From contig NZ_CP122537.1 in assembly GCF_029853695.1 (NCBI RefSeq), forward strand, positions 1,612,001 through 1,676,000: DNA of 64,000 bases, read 5' to 3'. The number at the start of each line of letters is the position of its first letter. Positions within the stretch are counted from its first letter, which is position 1. The notes under the pieces are model-generated. The model was not told where the DNA came from. It ran no database searches and saw only the letters and a list, made by a program, of their open reading frames with translations. This document shows, one piece after another, positions 8,963-18,498 of the stretch. The translations under genes and the position numbers were made by a program. This stretch comes from Jannaschia sp. GRR-S6-38 (GTDB taxonomy: Bacteria; Pseudomonadota; Alphaproteobacteria; Rhodobacterales; Rhodobacteraceae).

Positions 8963-9804
8963 TCGCCTTCATCGGCTCGGTCTTCTCGCCCTGGTATCGC
9001 TGGAGCGGCCGCGCGGATCCCGAGAACCACATCTGCCTGAACGTCGTGACCTACGGGCGCGGCGGGCGCTGGACGATGACCGATCGCGGCCGCGCCGCGC
9101 TGCACCAGAGCGCCGAGACGCTGACGCTCGGCCCCTCCGCGCTGCATTGGGACGGCGAACGTCTGGTGATCGACATGGATGAGCGCGCCACGCCCCACGG
9201 ATCGGCGATCCGGGGCCGCATCACGGTGACGCCCAGCGCGGTCACCGGCGTCGAGCTTCCGCTGACCGGCGACGGCGCGCATGTCTGGCGGCCCTTCGCG
9301 CCGGTCGCGGATATCCGGGTCGAGATCGACCGCCCGGGCTGGAGCTGGGACGGTCACGGCTATCTCGACGGCAATTTCGGCACCCGCGCGCTGGAGGCCG
9401 ATTTCGATACTTGGAGCTGGGGACGCTTCCCGACGAAGACGGGCGCGGTCGCCTTCTACGACGGCATCCGGCGCGACGGGACGCGGCTTCACACCGCGCT
9501 TCGCTTCGACGCCGACGGCCGAGCCGCCGCGATGGACGCGCCCCCGCCGCTGCAACGCTTCCGCCGCTCGAACTGGCTGGTCGCGCGCGCGACGCGCTGC
9601 GATCCCGGGCACCGGCCCCGCCAGGTCCGCGCGATGCTGGACGCGCCCTTCTACAATCGCTGCGAGGTCGAGACGGTCATCGATGGCGAGCGGGTGCGCG
9701 GCGTCTACGAGGCGCTGGACCTGCGCCGCTTCCGGGGGCCGTGGCTCATGCCGATGCTCGCCGTCCGGGTGCCGCGCCGGTCGGGGTGGCGCATCCGGGC
9801 CTGA
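8959..9804 (+). CDS. crtC: CrtC, carotenoid 1,2-hydratase
   Basis: CrtC adds water across the C-1,2 double bond of neurosporene or lycopene, the step before CrtD and CrtF action. The GTG at 8959 overlaps the crtD stop and gives 281 residues beginning VIAFIGSVFSPWYRW, a length typical of annotated CrtC proteins. Family segments include GYLDGNFGTRALEADFDTW and RSNWLVARATRCD. The same frame is open far upstream and reads FDLAVPPDGYAWWYVDGI just ahead of the GTG, which looks like genuine CrtC N-terminal sequence. However, no ATG, GTG or TTG occurs in that frame between 8587 and 8958. The true initiation site is therefore uncertain. Confidence 0.9.
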   Translation: MIAFIGSVFSPWYRWSGRADPENHICLNVVTYGRGGRWTMTDRGRAALHQSAETLTLGPSALHWDGERLVIDMDERATPHGSAIRGRITVTPSAVTGVELPLTGDGAHVWRPFAPVADIRVEIDRPGWSWDGHGYLDGNFGTRALEADFDTWSWGRFPTKTGAVAFYDGIRRDGTRLHTALRFDADGRAAAMDAPPPLQRFRRSNWLVARATRCDPGHRPRQVRAMLDAPFYNRCEVETVIDGERVRGVYEALDLRRFRGPWLMPMLAVRVPRRSGWRIRA

Positions 9805-9843
9805 CGGCCCATATCCGGGACCAATGCGACCGGAGGGCACCTC

Positions 9844-10392
9844 ATGAGCGAATTTCCAGGCTGGCACGGCACCACGATCATCGGCGTCCGCAAGGGCGGC
9901 AAGGTGGTGGTCGCGGGCGACGGACAGGTCAGCGTCGGCCAGACCGTGATGAAGGGCACCGCGCGCAAGGTGCGCCGCCTCAACCCCGGCGGGCACGAGG
10001 TGGTCTGCGGCTTCGCCGGCTCGACCGCCGACGCCTTCACCCTGCTCGAACGGCTGGAGACCAAGCTGGAAGCCGCGCCCGGCCAGTTGCAGCGCGCCTG
10101 CGTCGAGCTGGCCAAGGACTGGCGCACCGACAAGTACCTGCAGAAGCTGGAGGCGATGCTGATCGTCACCGACGGCAAGGATCTCCTCGTGGTCACGGGC
10201 GCGGGCGACGTGCTGGAGCCCGAACATGACGTGACCGCCATCGGCTCGGGCGGGAATTACGCGCTCGCCGCGGGGCGCGCGCTGATGGATGGCGCCCTTT
10301 CCGCCGAGGAGGTCGCCCGCCGCGCGATGGCGATCGCCGCCGATATCTGCGTCTACACCAACGGCAACATCACCGTCGAAACCATCGGATGA
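9844..10392 (+). CDS. hslV: HslV, ATP-dependent protease peptidase subunit
   Basis: HslV forms the two-ring proteolytic core of the HslUV (ClpQY) protease. The 182-residue protein starts [19 protein letters not shown]. By family rule the propeptide is cut before the TT pair, so Thr10 becomes the N-terminal nucleophile. [14 protein letters not shown] is conserved around residue 137. A GGAGGGCACCTC ribosome-binding region precedes the ATG. It sits 39 bp after crtC and marks the edge of the photosynthesis genes. Its partner hslU lies 1.5 kb downstream rather than adjacent. Confidence 0.96.
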   Translation: MSEFPGWHGTTIIGVRKGGKVVVAGDGQVSVGQTVMKGTARKVRRLNPGGHEVVCGFAGSTADAFTLLERLETKLEAAPGQLQRACVELAKDWRTDKYLQKLEAMLIVTDGKDLLVVTGAGDVLEPEHDVTAIGSGGNYALAAGRALMDGALSAEEVARRAMAIAADICVYTNGNITVETIG

Positions 10393-11444
10393 CGCTGGAG
10401 CCCGCCGACCTGCGCGCCGCCGTCGGCGCGGGCATCGTCACCGAGGCCCAGGCCGCGCGGCTGGCCGCGCTCGCCGCCGACCGCCGCAACGGCCGCGACG
10501 GCGCCCGCCCTGGCGAGGAGCCGTTCGAGCTGTTCCGCGGCTTCAACGAGATCTTCATCGTGGTCGGGCTGGGCATCCTGGCGAGCGGCTGGTTCGGCGT
10601 CTTGGCTCTCGCGGCCGGGCTGGGCGACTGGTCGGCGGTCTGGACGCTGGGCCTGTCGGCCACGCTGCTTCTGATTGCGCTGCTGGCCGAGTATTTCATC
10701 CGCCGCCGCCGCATGGTGGCCCCGGCGATCCTGCTGACCGTCGGCTGGACCATCGTCACCTTCGGGCTCCTGTCGCTCCTGTTCCGCAGCGTGACGCTGC
10801 TCGGCGGCGTCGATCCCGAAGGCTCGATCCTGCCGCTTTTGCTCACCGCGCTGGCGGTGGGGGCGTTCTGGCTGCGCTACCGCGTGCCCTTCGCCATGGC
10901 GGCGATGGCGGCGGCGGCGTTCGGCGCGCTGATCCTGACGCTGGCGGCCGCGACCGGCGAGGACGTCACGACCGAGTCGCTCCTGCTGCTGTCCGGCGAA
11001 GGGCCCTTCGCACTGGGCACGCTGGCCTTCGGTCTCGTGCTCTTCGGCTTCGCGATGCGCTTCGACATGGCCGATCCGCACCGCGTCAGCCTGCGCTCGG
11101 CCAGCGGGTTCTGGCTGCATGTGGTGGCGGCCCCGGCCATCGTGAACACCGTGGCCCTGTCGCTGCTCGAGGGCGGAACCGGGGCGCGCGCGCTTTTGGC
11201 GGTGTTCCTGGCCGCGATCGCGCTCGTCGCCGTGGTGATCGACCGCCGATCCTTCCTGATCTCGGCGGCGGGCTACACGGTGGCGCTGGTCGCCGTCGCT
11301 ACCGAGGGCGACGCCTTCGCGCCGGTCATCCTGGCCATCGGGGCCGCGCTCGTGGCGCTGGGCGCGGGCTGGCAGGCGGCACGGGCCCGGCTGGTCGCGC
11401 CGCTGCCGGGCCGTTTGCGCGACCGGCTGCCGCCCGCGGCCTAG
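10389..11444 (+). CDS. multispanning membrane protein, DUF2157-like
   Basis: The function of this 351-residue integral membrane protein is unknown. The first 60 or so residues are soluble and contain [19 protein letters not shown], similar to the N-terminal region of DUF2157 proteins. Then follow roughly ten hydrophobic segments separated by short loops such as [11 protein letters not shown] and VIDRRS. The ATG overlaps the hslV stop as ATGA, so it is translationally coupled to hslV. Its stop overlaps the stop of the convergent DM13 gene by 4 bp. The DUF2157 assignment is by resemblance of the N-terminus and topology only. Confidence 0.72.
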   Translation: MTLEPADLRAAVGAGIVTEAQAARLAALAADRRNGRDGARPGEEPFELFRGFNEIFIVVGLGILASGWFGVLALAAGLGDWSAVWTLGLSATLLLIALLAEYFIRRRRMVAPAILLTVGWTIVTFGLLSLLFRSVTLLGGVDPEGSILPLLLTALAVGAFWLRYRVPFAMAAMAAAAFGALILTLAAATGEDVTTESLLLLSGEGPFALGTLAFGLVLFGFAMRFDMADPHRVSLRSASGFWLHVVAAPAIVNTVALSLLEGGTGARALLAVFLAAIALVAVVIDRRSFLISAAGYTVALVAVATEGDAFAPVILAIGAALVALGAGWQAARARLVAPLPGRLRDRLPPAA

Positions 11445-11803
11445 TTCAGCCGCGCCACGCCGAGCGGCACGTTGAACCGCTCGCACCAGATCCAGACCTC
11501 GTTGTAATCCGCCGGGTCCACGCCCGCGGGCAGCGCGTAGCTGCTGGCCCCGCTATCGGCGGCGAGCGGGCCCATCAGCGTGGCGGGATCATAACCGTCG
11601 CGGCCCAGCGCCACCTTCGGATCGGGCGCGCCATCGAAGCGGAAATCGGCCAGCAGGTTCACCCGGCCATCGGCGATCTCGGCGGTGCCGTTGGTCGCGT
11701 GACCCGACGCGCCGGTAAAGCTGCCGAGCCGGCCATGGCCCCCGGCCAGGGCGGGGGAGGCCGCGAGCGCGGCGGCGGAGGCGAGGAAGGTTCTGCGGTG
11801 CAT
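11441..11803 (-). CDS. exported DM13-domain protein
   Basis: The 120-residue protein begins MHRRTFLASAAALAASPALA, a signal peptide with a twin-arginine-like RRTF start and an ALA cleavage site, so it should be exported. The mature part is almost exactly one DM13 domain: GSFTGASGHATNG at its start, DFRFDGAPDPKVALG in the middle and EVWIWCERFNVPLGVARL at the end. DM13 domains are proposed to be redox-active or electron-transfer modules, and the single Cys in WIWCERF is the conserved one. It is transcribed against hslV and hslU and sits between them. Confidence 0.8.
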   Translation of the reverse strand: MHRRTFLASAAALAASPALAGGHGRLGSFTGASGHATNGTAEIADGRVNLLADFRFDGAPDPKVALGRDGYDPATLMGPLAADSGASSYALPAGVDPADYNEVWIWCERFNVPLGVARLN

Positions 11804-11940
11804 CGGGACATCTCCTGTCGATGGGGCGTGGCGGCAGACTGCGCGCCACTGCCGATCTCGCCGCCATCCCCGTCCACGCGCTCGTGACCGGCGTTGCGTT
11901 TCCGTGATCGGCCCTTAGGTAGGCCGCGAAGGAGACGCCC

Positions 11941-13239
11941 ATGACCGACCTGACCCCGCGCGAGATCGTGTCCGAGCTGGACCGGTTCATCATCGGCCAG
12001 AAGGACGCCAAGCGCGCCGTCGCCGTCGCGCTGCGCAACCGCTGGCGGCGCAAGCAGCTGGGCGACGACCTGCGCGAGGAGGTCTATCCCAAGAACATCC
12101 TGATGATCGGCCCCACCGGCGTCGGCAAGACTGAGATCAGCCGCCGCCTCGCCAAGCTGGCCAACGCCCCCTTCCTGAAGGTCGAGGCCACGAAATTCAC
12201 CGAGGTCGGCTATGTCGGGCGGGACGTCGAGCAGATCGTCCGCGACCTGATGGATGCCGCCATGGTGATGGTTCGCGAGCGGATGCGCGACGACGTCAAA
12301 TCCCGCGCCCACGGCGCCGCCGAGGATCGCGTGATCGAGGCGCTGGCCGGATCGGACGCGCGCGACAGCACGCGCGAGGCCTTCCGCCGCAAGCTGCGGA
12401 GCGGCGAGATGGACGACAAGATCATCGAGCTGGAGGTCGCCGACACCTCGAACCCGATGGGCATGGCGATCCCCGGCCAGCCCGGCATGGACCAGATGGC
12501 CAACCTGGGCGAAATCTTCGGCAAGATGATGCAGCGCCGCGTCAAGAAGCGGCTGACCGTCGCCGCCTCCTACGACCTGCTGATCGACGAGGAGGCCGAC
12601 AAGCTTCTCGACGAGGAGGCGGTCACCCGCGAGGCGGTGCGCGCGGTCGAGCAGAACGGGATCGTCTTCATCGACGAGATCGACAAGGTCTGCGCCAAGT
12701 CGGACACGCGCGGCGGCGATGTCAGCCGCGAGGGCGTGCAGCGCGACCTGCTGCCGCTGATCGAGGGCACGACCGTCTCGACGAAATACGGGCCCGTGCG
12801 CACCGACCACATCCTTTTCATCGCCTCGGGCGCGTTCCACGTGGCCAAGCCCTCGGACCTGCTGCCCGAGCTGCAGGGCCGTCTGCCGATCCGGGTCGAG
12901 CTGCGCGCGCTGACCGAGGCCGATTTCGTCCGCATCCTGACCGAGACCGACAACGCGCTGACGCTGCAATATACCGCGCTGATGGCCACCGAGGAGGTCA
13001 CCGTCAGCTTCACCGAAGGCGGCATCGCCGCGCTGGCGCGGATCGCGGCCGAGGTGAATTCCAGCGTCGAGAATATCGGCGCCCGGCGGCTCTATACCGT
13101 GCTGGAGCGGGTCTTCGAGGAGCTGTCCTTCGAAGCGCCCGACCGCGCCGGCGATGCCGTCACCGTGGATGACGCCTTCGTCGAGACGCATCTGGGCGAG
13201 CTGTCGCGCTCCACCGACCTGTCGCGCTACGTTCTGTGA
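11941..13239 (+). CDS. hslU: HslU, ATPase subunit of the HslUV protease
   Basis: HslU is the hexameric AAA+ unfoldase that feeds substrates to HslV. The 432-residue protein has Walker A GPTGVGKT at residues 57-64, Walker [10 protein letters not shown] near 240, the inserted I-domain (about 110-235) rich in charged residues, and the sensor-2 region GARRLYT. The C-terminus RYVL is the typical tail that docks between HslV subunits. The start [10 protein letters not shown] is preceded by AAGGAGACGCCC. It is separated from hslV by a coupled membrane-protein gene and an opposing DM13 gene. Confidence 0.97.
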   Translation: MTDLTPREIVSELDRFIIGQKDAKRAVAVALRNRWRRKQLGDDLREEVYPKNILMIGPTGVGKTEISRRLAKLANAPFLKVEATKFTEVGYVGRDVEQIVRDLMDAAMVMVRERMRDDVKSRAHGAAEDRVIEALAGSDARDSTREAFRRKLRSGEMDDKIIELEVADTSNPMGMAIPGQPGMDQMANLGEIFGKMMQRRVKKRLTVAASYDLLIDEEADKLLDEEAVTREAVRAVEQNGIVFIDEIDKVCAKSDTRGGDVSREGVQRDLLPLIEGTTVSTKYGPVRTDHILFIASGAFHVAKPSDLLPELQGRLPIRVELRALTEADFVRILTETDNALTLQYTALMATEEVTVSFTEGGIAALARIAAEVNSSVENIGARRLYTVLERVFEELSFEAPDRAGDAVTVDDAFVETHLGELSRSTDLSRYVL

Positions 13240-14471
13240 CCGCCGCCGCATCCGCGGCGCCCGGCTACTGGGCCTTCGCCCGGGCCAACATGCCCTTTCT
13301 GTCGGCGGGACTCCTGCTGACATTCACGTCGAGCTACGGGCAGACCTTCTTCATCTCGCTCTTCGCGGCGCAGATCATGGCCGAATTCGGCCTCAGCGAC
13401 GGCGGCTGGGGCCTGACCTACACGGTCGCCACCACCAGCTCGGCGCTGGCCATGGTCTGGGCCGGCGCGCTGACCGACCGGCTGCGGATCCGGGTGCTGG
13501 CCATGGTCGCGCTGGGCCTGCTGGCGCTGGCCTGCCTCGGGATGGCGGTGGCCGGCTCGGTCGCGGCGCTGGTCGGGGTGGTCTTCCTGCTGCGCTTCGC
13601 GGGCCAGGGCCTGATGAGCCATTTCGCCGCCGTCGCGATGGCGCGCTGGTACGTGGCCACGCGCGGCAAGGCGCTGTCGATCTCGGCCATGGGCTTCGCC
13701 ATCGGCCAGGCGGCGCTTCCGGTGATCTTCGTCTCGGCCATGGCACTGGTGGACTGGCGCCTGCTCTGGGTGGTGGCGGCGGGGCTGGCCGTGCTGGTGA
13801 TGCCGGTCGTGCTGCGCCTGTTGCGAGCCGAGCGGACGCCGCAATCCGTCGCCGCTTCGACATCGGCCACGGGGCTCGGCGACCGGCACTGGACCCGGGG
13901 CGAGGTGCTGCGCCACCCGCTTTTCTGGGCGCTGGTGCCGCTGCTCCTCGGGCCGCCGGCCTTCGGCACGGCGCTGTTCTTCCACCAGGTTCACCTGACC
14001 GCCACCAAGGGCTGGGCGCTGGTCGATTTCGCCGCGCTCTTTCCGGTCTTCACCGCCGTCTCGGTCGCGGTCACCTTCGGCTCGGGCGCGCTGATCGACC
14101 GGTTCGGGGCCGGCCGGCTGATGCAGGTCTACCTGCTGCCCTTCGCGCTCGCCTTCGCGCTGATCTGGGCGGCCGAGGGGCTGGCGGGCGCGGCGCTGGG
14201 CCTCCTGGTCTTCGGCATCGGGACGGGCGCGCAAGCCACCGTGCCTCCGGCCTTCTGGGCGGAGTTCTTCGGCACACGCCATATCGGCGCGATCAAGGCG
14301 ATGGGCACGGCGATCATGGTCTTCGGCTCGGCCATCGGCCCGGGCCTGACGGCGGTGGCGATCGACCTGGGCGTGAGCTTTCCGGCGCAGATGCCCGCCA
14401 TCGCGGTCTACTTCCTGGGCGCGGCGGCCCTGTCGGCCTGGGCGATCCAGGGCGCGCGGCGAAGGCCCTAA
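13236..14471 (+). CDS. MFS transporter
   Basis: This 411-residue carrier has about twelve hydrophobic segments and the loop 2-3 motif [10 protein letters not shown], a variant of the MFS signature GxLaDRxGRR. A second copy, [13 protein letters not shown], follows the central loop, consistent with the two-fold MFS repeat. The GTG start at 13236 overlaps the hslU TGA, and the next in-frame ATG is 18 codons on ([10 protein letters not shown]). The substrate cannot be judged. It resembles the family of small-molecule MFS permeases common in Rhodobacteraceae. It ends 4 bp into the convergent smr gene. Confidence 0.85.
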   Translation: MTAAASAAPGYWAFARANMPFLSAGLLLTFTSSYGQTFFISLFAAQIMAEFGLSDGGWGLTYTVATTSSALAMVWAGALTDRLRIRVLAMVALGLLALACLGMAVAGSVAALVGVVFLLRFAGQGLMSHFAAVAMARWYVATRGKALSISAMGFAIGQAALPVIFVSAMALVDWRLLWVVAAGLAVLVMPVVLRLLRAERTPQSVAASTSATGLGDRHWTRGEVLRHPLFWALVPLLLGPPAFGTALFFHQVHLTATKGWALVDFAALFPVFTAVSVAVTFGSGALIDRFGAGRLMQVYLLPFALAFALIWAAEGLAGAALGLLVFGIGTGAQATVPPAFWAEFFGTRHIGAIKAMGTAIMVFGSAIGPGLTAVAIDLGVSFPAQMPAIAVYFLGAAALSAWAIQGARRRP

Positions 14472-15061
14472 CGCCGCAGATAGACGTAATAAGCGCCCGC
14501 GCCGCCATGGCTGCGATGCGCCTCGCTGACCTGCAGGACGACCGCGCCCAGCGGCGGCATCCGCAGCCATTGCGGCACCTGATGCTTCAACACGCCGAGC
14601 CGGGTGGGGATCGGCCCCTCGCTCTCGCGCCGCTTGCCCTTGCCGGTCACCACGAGCAGGAGCCGCCGGCCCTCGGCCTGCGCACCCAGCACGAAGCGGA
14701 TCAGCGCGGGATGCGCCTGGTCCAGCGTCATGCCATGCAGGTCGATCTTGGCATCGGGCCGCAGCTTGCCGGAGGTCATGCGCCGATGCGTCTTGGCGTC
14801 CATGCGCAGGGGTTGGGCACGCACCTGCTCGGGCAGGCTCGGGGTCAGGGAATGGGTCGAGCCGCGGGCCTTCGCCCGCTCGCCCAGCCGGAAGGGATCG
14901 ACGCGGGCCCGTTCCGGCGCGGGCTGCGACCGGGGGGCGGGCTTGGCGGGCGGCTCGGGCGCGGGATCGCGCCGGGCCTTGTGCAGCGGATCGGCCGACC
15001 GGGTGACCCGTGCCCAGATGTCCCGGTCCTCGGGCGAAAGCTGGCGGCGGCGGCGGCTCAT
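14468..15061 (-). CDS. Smr-domain protein
   Basis: The 197-residue protein has a charged, Pro/Arg-rich N-terminal half (about residues 1-95) and a C-terminal Smr domain starting at KIDLHGMTLDQAHPAL. The DLHG motif and the later VVTGKGKRR segment are the two Smr hallmarks. Stand-alone Smr proteins are nucleases or nucleic-acid binders, in some bacteria acting on collided ribosomes or branched DNA. Which applies here is unknown. Its ATG overlaps the mltA stop (ATGA), in the conserved alphaproteobacterial order Tim44-mltA-smr. Confidence 0.85.
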   Translation of the reverse strand: MSRRRRQLSPEDRDIWARVTRSADPLHKARRDPAPEPPAKPAPRSQPAPERARVDPFRLGERAKARGSTHSLTPSLPEQVRAQPLRMDAKTHRRMTSGKLRPDAKIDLHGMTLDQAHPALIRFVLGAQAEGRRLLLVVTGKGKRRESEGPIPTRLGVLKHQVPQWLRMPPLGAVVLQVSEAHRSHGGAGAYYVYLRR

Positions 15062-15948
15062 CGCGGCACCAACGGCACGAAGCGGCCCGGATGGTTCAGC
15101 GCGCCGGCGGCGCGGCCCGCGGTATCGCCCGAGCCGAAGAACAGGTCGGCCCGGCCCGCGCCCTTGATGGCCGAGCCGGTATCCTGCGCGATGCAGAGCC
15201 GCGCGTGGCCGGCGACCTCGATCCAGACCGGCGTCCCGAGGGGAGTGTGCGTGGGATCGACGGCGAGGCTCCGGAGTGAGGTGACCGGGCAGAGCGTGCC
15301 GCGCGGGCCCGACCCTTCGGGCAGGTCGAGGATCTCGAAGAAGACGTAGCTCGGGTTTTCATTCATGACCGCGTGGCCCCGATCCGGGTCGGCGCGGAGC
15401 CAGTCCTTCAGCGCGTCGGCGGTGATCCCGGGTCCGAAGACGCCGCGTTCGACCGAGAGCTTGCCGATCGAGACATAGGGCTGCCCGTTCTTGCCGGCAT
15501 GGCCAACGCGCATCGTCGCGCCCCCCGGCAGGCGCAACCGGCCGGAGCCCTGCACCTGGAGGAAGAACCGGTCCACCTCGTCGCGCAGCCAGGCGATCTC
15601 CTGCCCCGCGAGGAACGGCGAGATCTCGGCCCGAGTGGCCGAGACGCCGCCCGGCGGCATGGCGTGGATCGGGACGGGGAAGGCGTCGCTGCGGGTCAGG
15701 CTCGCGGGGATCTCGGGCTCGTAATAGCCGGTGAAGTGCCCAGCCAGCTCGGCTCCGGGGCGAAACCGGCTCTCGAAGAACCGGCGCGCGTCGCTCGCGT
15801 GCTTGGCCGCCTGGACGAGGGGCCCGTCGGAGCAGAGGCGGAAGGCCGCCAGCGCCGCGTCCAGATCGTCCGCGTCCCAGCCCGTCATCCCGGAAAACGA
15901 AGGCCGCCCCGTTTCGGGGGCGGCCGTATCCGCGCGCGGGCCGGTCAT
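15058..15948 (-). CDS. mltA: MltA-type lytic murein transglycosylase
   Basis: MltA cleaves the MurNAc-GlcNAc bond of peptidoglycan with formation of 1,6-anhydro-muropeptides. The 296-residue protein shows the MltA core (AGHFTGYYEPEIPAS, FFLQVQGSGRLRLPGG) and the 3D domain near the C-terminus (IAQDTGSAIKGAGRADLFFG), whose Asp residues are catalytic. The start is well constrained: ATG at 15948 follows the stop of the Tim44-like gene by one base. The N-terminus (MTGPRADTAAPETGRPSF) has no signal peptide or lipobox, which is odd for an enzyme acting in the periplasm. Confidence 0.88.
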   Translation of the reverse strand: MTGPRADTAAPETGRPSFSGMTGWDADDLDAALAAFRLCSDGPLVQAAKHASDARRFFESRFRPGAELAGHFTGYYEPEIPASLTRSDAFPVPIHAMPPGGVSATRAEISPFLAGQEIAWLRDEVDRFFLQVQGSGRLRLPGGATMRVGHAGKNGQPYVSIGKLSVERGVFGPGITADALKDWLRADPDRGHAVMNENPSYVFFEILDLPEGSGPRGTLCPVTSLRSLAVDPTHTPLGTPVWIEVAGHARLCIAQDTGSAIKGAGRADLFFGSGDTAGRAAGALNHPGRFVPLVPR

Positions 15949-15949
15949 G

Positions 15950-16609
15950 TCAGCCGCCCGTCGCGACCAGCTTCCAGTTCGGATCGTCGACGCCCATGCG
16001 GCGGGCGAAGGTCCAGACGTCGCGCTGCTTCTTGATCTCGTTGGGGTTGCCCTCGACGATCGTGCCCTCCTCGTCGCGCACGACCGAGGTCAGCTCGGCC
16101 ACGAAGCGCAGGGTGATCTGCGCCTCGTCCGTGGCGCGGTCGAACTCGGCCTCCTGCAGCACGGTCTCGCGCACGCCGACGAAATTGGCCTCGACCCGCA
16201 GGCCCTTGTCCTCGCGCTCCGAGACGACCGAGAGGAACGCCTCGTAGACATCCTCGGACAGGAAGGCCTGAACCTGACCCAGATCGCCGCTCTCGAAGGC
16301 CATCAGGATCATCTCGTAGGCCTGCCGCGCGCCGCCGACGAACTCGGTCACCGAGAAGCCCGGCTCGGCCAGCTTCATCGCGGCCAGCGCCTTGGCGGCG
16401 GGCGTGCCGTCATCGACATGATCGGTGATGTCCCGGTCGGGCCCGCCCTCGATCACCTCGAAGTCGCGGCGCACATCCGCGCGGCCGGCGGCATCGACCG
16501 CGGGCGGCTTCTCGAAGCCGGTTCGCGTGCCGAGCACGTTCTTCAGCCGGATCACGAGGAAGAGGGCGATCCCGGCCAGTACCAGAAGTTGTATCACGGC
16601 GTCGTCCAT
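15950..16609 (-). CDS. Tim44-domain protein
   Basis: The 219-residue protein has a single N-terminal membrane segment (MDDAVIQLLVLAGIALFLV) and a C-terminal Tim44-like domain (about residues 75-215) containing FVGGARQAYEMILMAFESG and the RFVAELTSVVRD strand. Bacterial Tim44-like proteins of this type are inner-membrane proteins with suggested roles in membrane biogenesis; none is assured here. The chosen ATG at 16609 has AGAAGGATGG context and gives the membrane anchor at the very N-terminus. It is divergent from fxsA and leads into mltA-smr. Confidence 0.84.
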   Translation of the reverse strand: MDDAVIQLLVLAGIALFLVIRLKNVLGTRTGFEKPPAVDAAGRADVRRDFEVIEGGPDRDITDHVDDGTPAAKALAAMKLAEPGFSVTEFVGGARQAYEMILMAFESGDLGQVQAFLSEDVYEAFLSVVSEREDKGLRVEANFVGVRETVLQEAEFDRATDEAQITLRFVAELTSVVRDEEGTIVEGNPNEIKKQRDVWTFARRMGVDDPNWKLVATGG

Positions 16610-16711
16610 CCTTCTCTCCGGGCGCGAGGGGTTGGTATCCCAAGACCCGCACATATGTAAGTGCGGCAAGGGGTCAAGGGAAGCGCCCCGCCTCCGAAGG
16701 GTTTGCGCCGC

Positions 16712-17191
16712 ATGTGGCTTTTCGCGATCTTCGTCGCCGTTCCGATCCTCGAGATCGCGCTGTTCATCCAGGTGGGCGGCTGGATCGGCCTCTGGCCGAC
16801 GCTGGCGATCGTCGTGGCGACCGCCGCGCTGGGCACCTTCCTGGTGCGCCGGCAGGGGCTGGCCGAAATCCGCCGCATCCAGCGCTCGCTCGAGGAGTTG
16901 AACGATCCGACCCGGCCGCTGGCCCATGGTGCGATGATCCTGGCTTCGGGCCTGCTGCTCCTGACGCCGGGCTTCTTCACCGACGGGCTGGGCTTCGCGC
17001 TGCTGGTGCCGCAGGTCCGCGACCTCGTGCTCGCGAAGATCCGCAAGCGCGTTCGCGTACAATCCTTCACCGTGGGCACAGGCCCGCGCGATCCGCGCCA
17101 CCCGCCGCAGCCCGATGACGTGATCGAAGGCGACTATGTCGAAATGCCGCGGCGCGACGGGCCCTCGGGCTGGACCCAGCCGCGCGACTGA
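16712..17191 (+). CDS. fxsA: FxsA family membrane protein
   Basis: The 159-residue cytoplasmic-membrane protein starts MWLFAIFVAVPILEIALF. An earlier in-frame ATG at 16661 would add a charged 17-residue leader that is unlikely. The family segments are the early PILEIALFIQVGGWIG helix, the loop VRRQGLAEIRR, and LLLLTPGFFTDGLGFALL. E. coli FxsA influences exclusion of phage T7 by F plasmids; its normal role is unclear. The C-terminal 40 residues are Pro/Arg-rich and cytosolic. It sits between the Tim44-like gene and secB, as in many alphaproteobacteria. Confidence 0.86.
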   Translation: MWLFAIFVAVPILEIALFIQVGGWIGLWPTLAIVVATAALGTFLVRRQGLAEIRRIQRSLEELNDPTRPLAHGAMILASGLLLLTPGFFTDGLGFALLVPQVRDLVLAKIRKRVRVQSFTVGTGPRDPRHPPQPDDVIEGDYVEMPRRDGPSGWTQPRD

Positions 17192-17273
17192 CCCGCCCGG
17201 TTGTTCGGCCACGGCCGCTCTGCTACCCCCTCGGCGACCCGAAAAAGCCAATCCAGACCGAGGACCCGCCATC

Positions 17274-17792
17274 ATGGCCGAAGACGACGCCAAGCCGACC
17301 GCGACCACGCCCGCCCCCAATGGCGAAGCCCCGCAGCCGCCGCAGCTTCAGGTGCTGGGCCAGTTCATCCGCGATCTGTCCTTCGAGAATGTCAGCGCCC
17401 AGAAGGGCCAGACGATGGAGGGCCAGCCCGACATCAACGTCCAGGTCGGTCTCGACGCGCGCAAGCGTCCGACCGAGGGCCAGTTCGAGGTCGCGGTGAA
17501 GCTGAACATCACGGCCAAGGCCAAGGGCGGCGACACGCCGATCTTCGCGATGGAGCTGGATTATGCCGGCCTGTTCCAGATCGGAGGCGTGCCCGAGGCG
17601 CAGCTGCATCCCTACCTACTGATCGAATGCCCGCGCATGCTCTTCCCGTTCCTGCGCCGCATCGTGTCGGACGTAACGCGCGACGGAGGCTTCCCGCCGC
17701 TGAACCTCGAACAGATCGATTTCGTGTCGCTCTACCGCAACGAGCTGACGCGTCGCGCGCAGGCCGAGCAGGCGAACAGCCAGCAGGCCTGA
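17274..17792 (+). CDS. secB: SecB, protein-export chaperone
   Basis: SecB is a tetrameric chaperone that keeps precursor proteins unfolded and delivers them to SecA. The 172-residue protein starts MAEDDAKPTAT and has the core QFIRDLSFENVSAQ. The conserved C-terminal part is HPYLLIECPRMLFPFLRRI, followed by GGFPPLNLEQIDFVSLY. The N-terminal 25 residues are acidic and Pro/Ala-rich, the usual alphaproteobacterial extension. The ATG at 17274 is chosen over an in-frame one at 17136, which lies inside fxsA. It converges on dnaQ with 16 bp between stops. Confidence 0.96.
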   Translation: MAEDDAKPTATTPAPNGEAPQPPQLQVLGQFIRDLSFENVSAQKGQTMEGQPDINVQVGLDARKRPTEGQFEVAVKLNITAKAKGGDTPIFAMELDYAGLFQIGGVPEAQLHPYLLIECPRMLFPFLRRIVSDVTRDGGFPPLNLEQIDFVSLYRNELTRRAQAEQANSQQA

Positions 17793-17808
17793 CCGGCCCG
17801 CCGGGCGG

Positions 17809-18498
17809 TCAGCCCGACCGCTTCCACAACGCGCCCTCGCCCAGCCCCTCGACGAAGGCGGCATGGGCGGCGGCCTCGGCCTCGCTCAGCCGGGGCGGCA
17901 AGGGCGCGGGTCGCGGCCGCGGCTTCCACGCGCCGGCATCGCCGCCGCGGTCGCGCCCGCCGGTGCCCACCAGCGACATGGTGGGCTGGCGGCCGCCGAT
18001 CAGCTCCAGATAGACCTCGGCCAGGATCTCGCTGTCGAGCAGCGCGCCGTGCTTGGTGCGTGAGGAATTGTCCACGCCGAAGCGCTTGCAGAGCGCGTCG
18101 AGCGAGGCGGGCGAGCCCGGGAACTTCGACCGCGCGATGGCCAGCGTGTCGATGGCGCGGTCCATCGGCATCCGCGGCAGGCCCATCCAGTCCAGCTCGG
18201 CATTGAGGAATTTCATGTCGAAGGCGGCGTTGTGGATGATCAGCTTCGCGTCGCCAATGAAGTCCACGAAGGCGTGGCCGATCTGCTTGAAAACCGGGAA
18301 GTCCTTCAGGAAGTCGTCGCCCAGCCCGTGCACCTCGAAGGCGCCCTGCGGCATGGACCGTTCGGGGTTGATATACTGGTGGTAGACCTCGCCCGTGGGC
18401 ACGTGGTTCACCAGTTCGACGCAGCCGATCTCGACGATCCGGTCGCCGGTGTCCGGCTCGAAGCCGGTGGTTTCGGTGTCCAGCACGATCTCGCGCAT
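17809..18498 (-). CDS. dnaQ: DnaQ, DNA polymerase III epsilon subunit
   Basis: This is the 3'-5' proofreading exonuclease of the replicative polymerase. The 229-residue protein has Exo I LDTETTGFEP at residues 6-15, Exo II IIHNAAFDMKFLN, and Exo III-epsilon HGALLDSEILAEVY with the catalytic His and Asp. The C-terminal 50 residues form the Pro-rich linker and the tail that binds the polymerase alpha subunit. Its ATG shares one base with the coaE stop. The order maf-aroE-coaE-dnaQ-secB is a conserved near-origin block in alphaproteobacteria. Confidence 0.96.
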   Translation of the reverse strand: MREIVLDTETTGFEPDTGDRIVEIGCVELVNHVPTGEVYHQYINPERSMPQGAFEVHGLGDDFLKDFPVFKQIGHAFVDFIGDAKLIIHNAAFDMKFLNAELDWMGLPRMPMDRAIDTLAIARSKFPGSPASLDALCKRFGVDNSSRTKHGALLDSEILAEVYLELIGGRQPTMSLVGTGGRDRGGDAGAWKPRPRPAPLPPRLSEAEAAAHAAFVEGLGEGALWKRSG

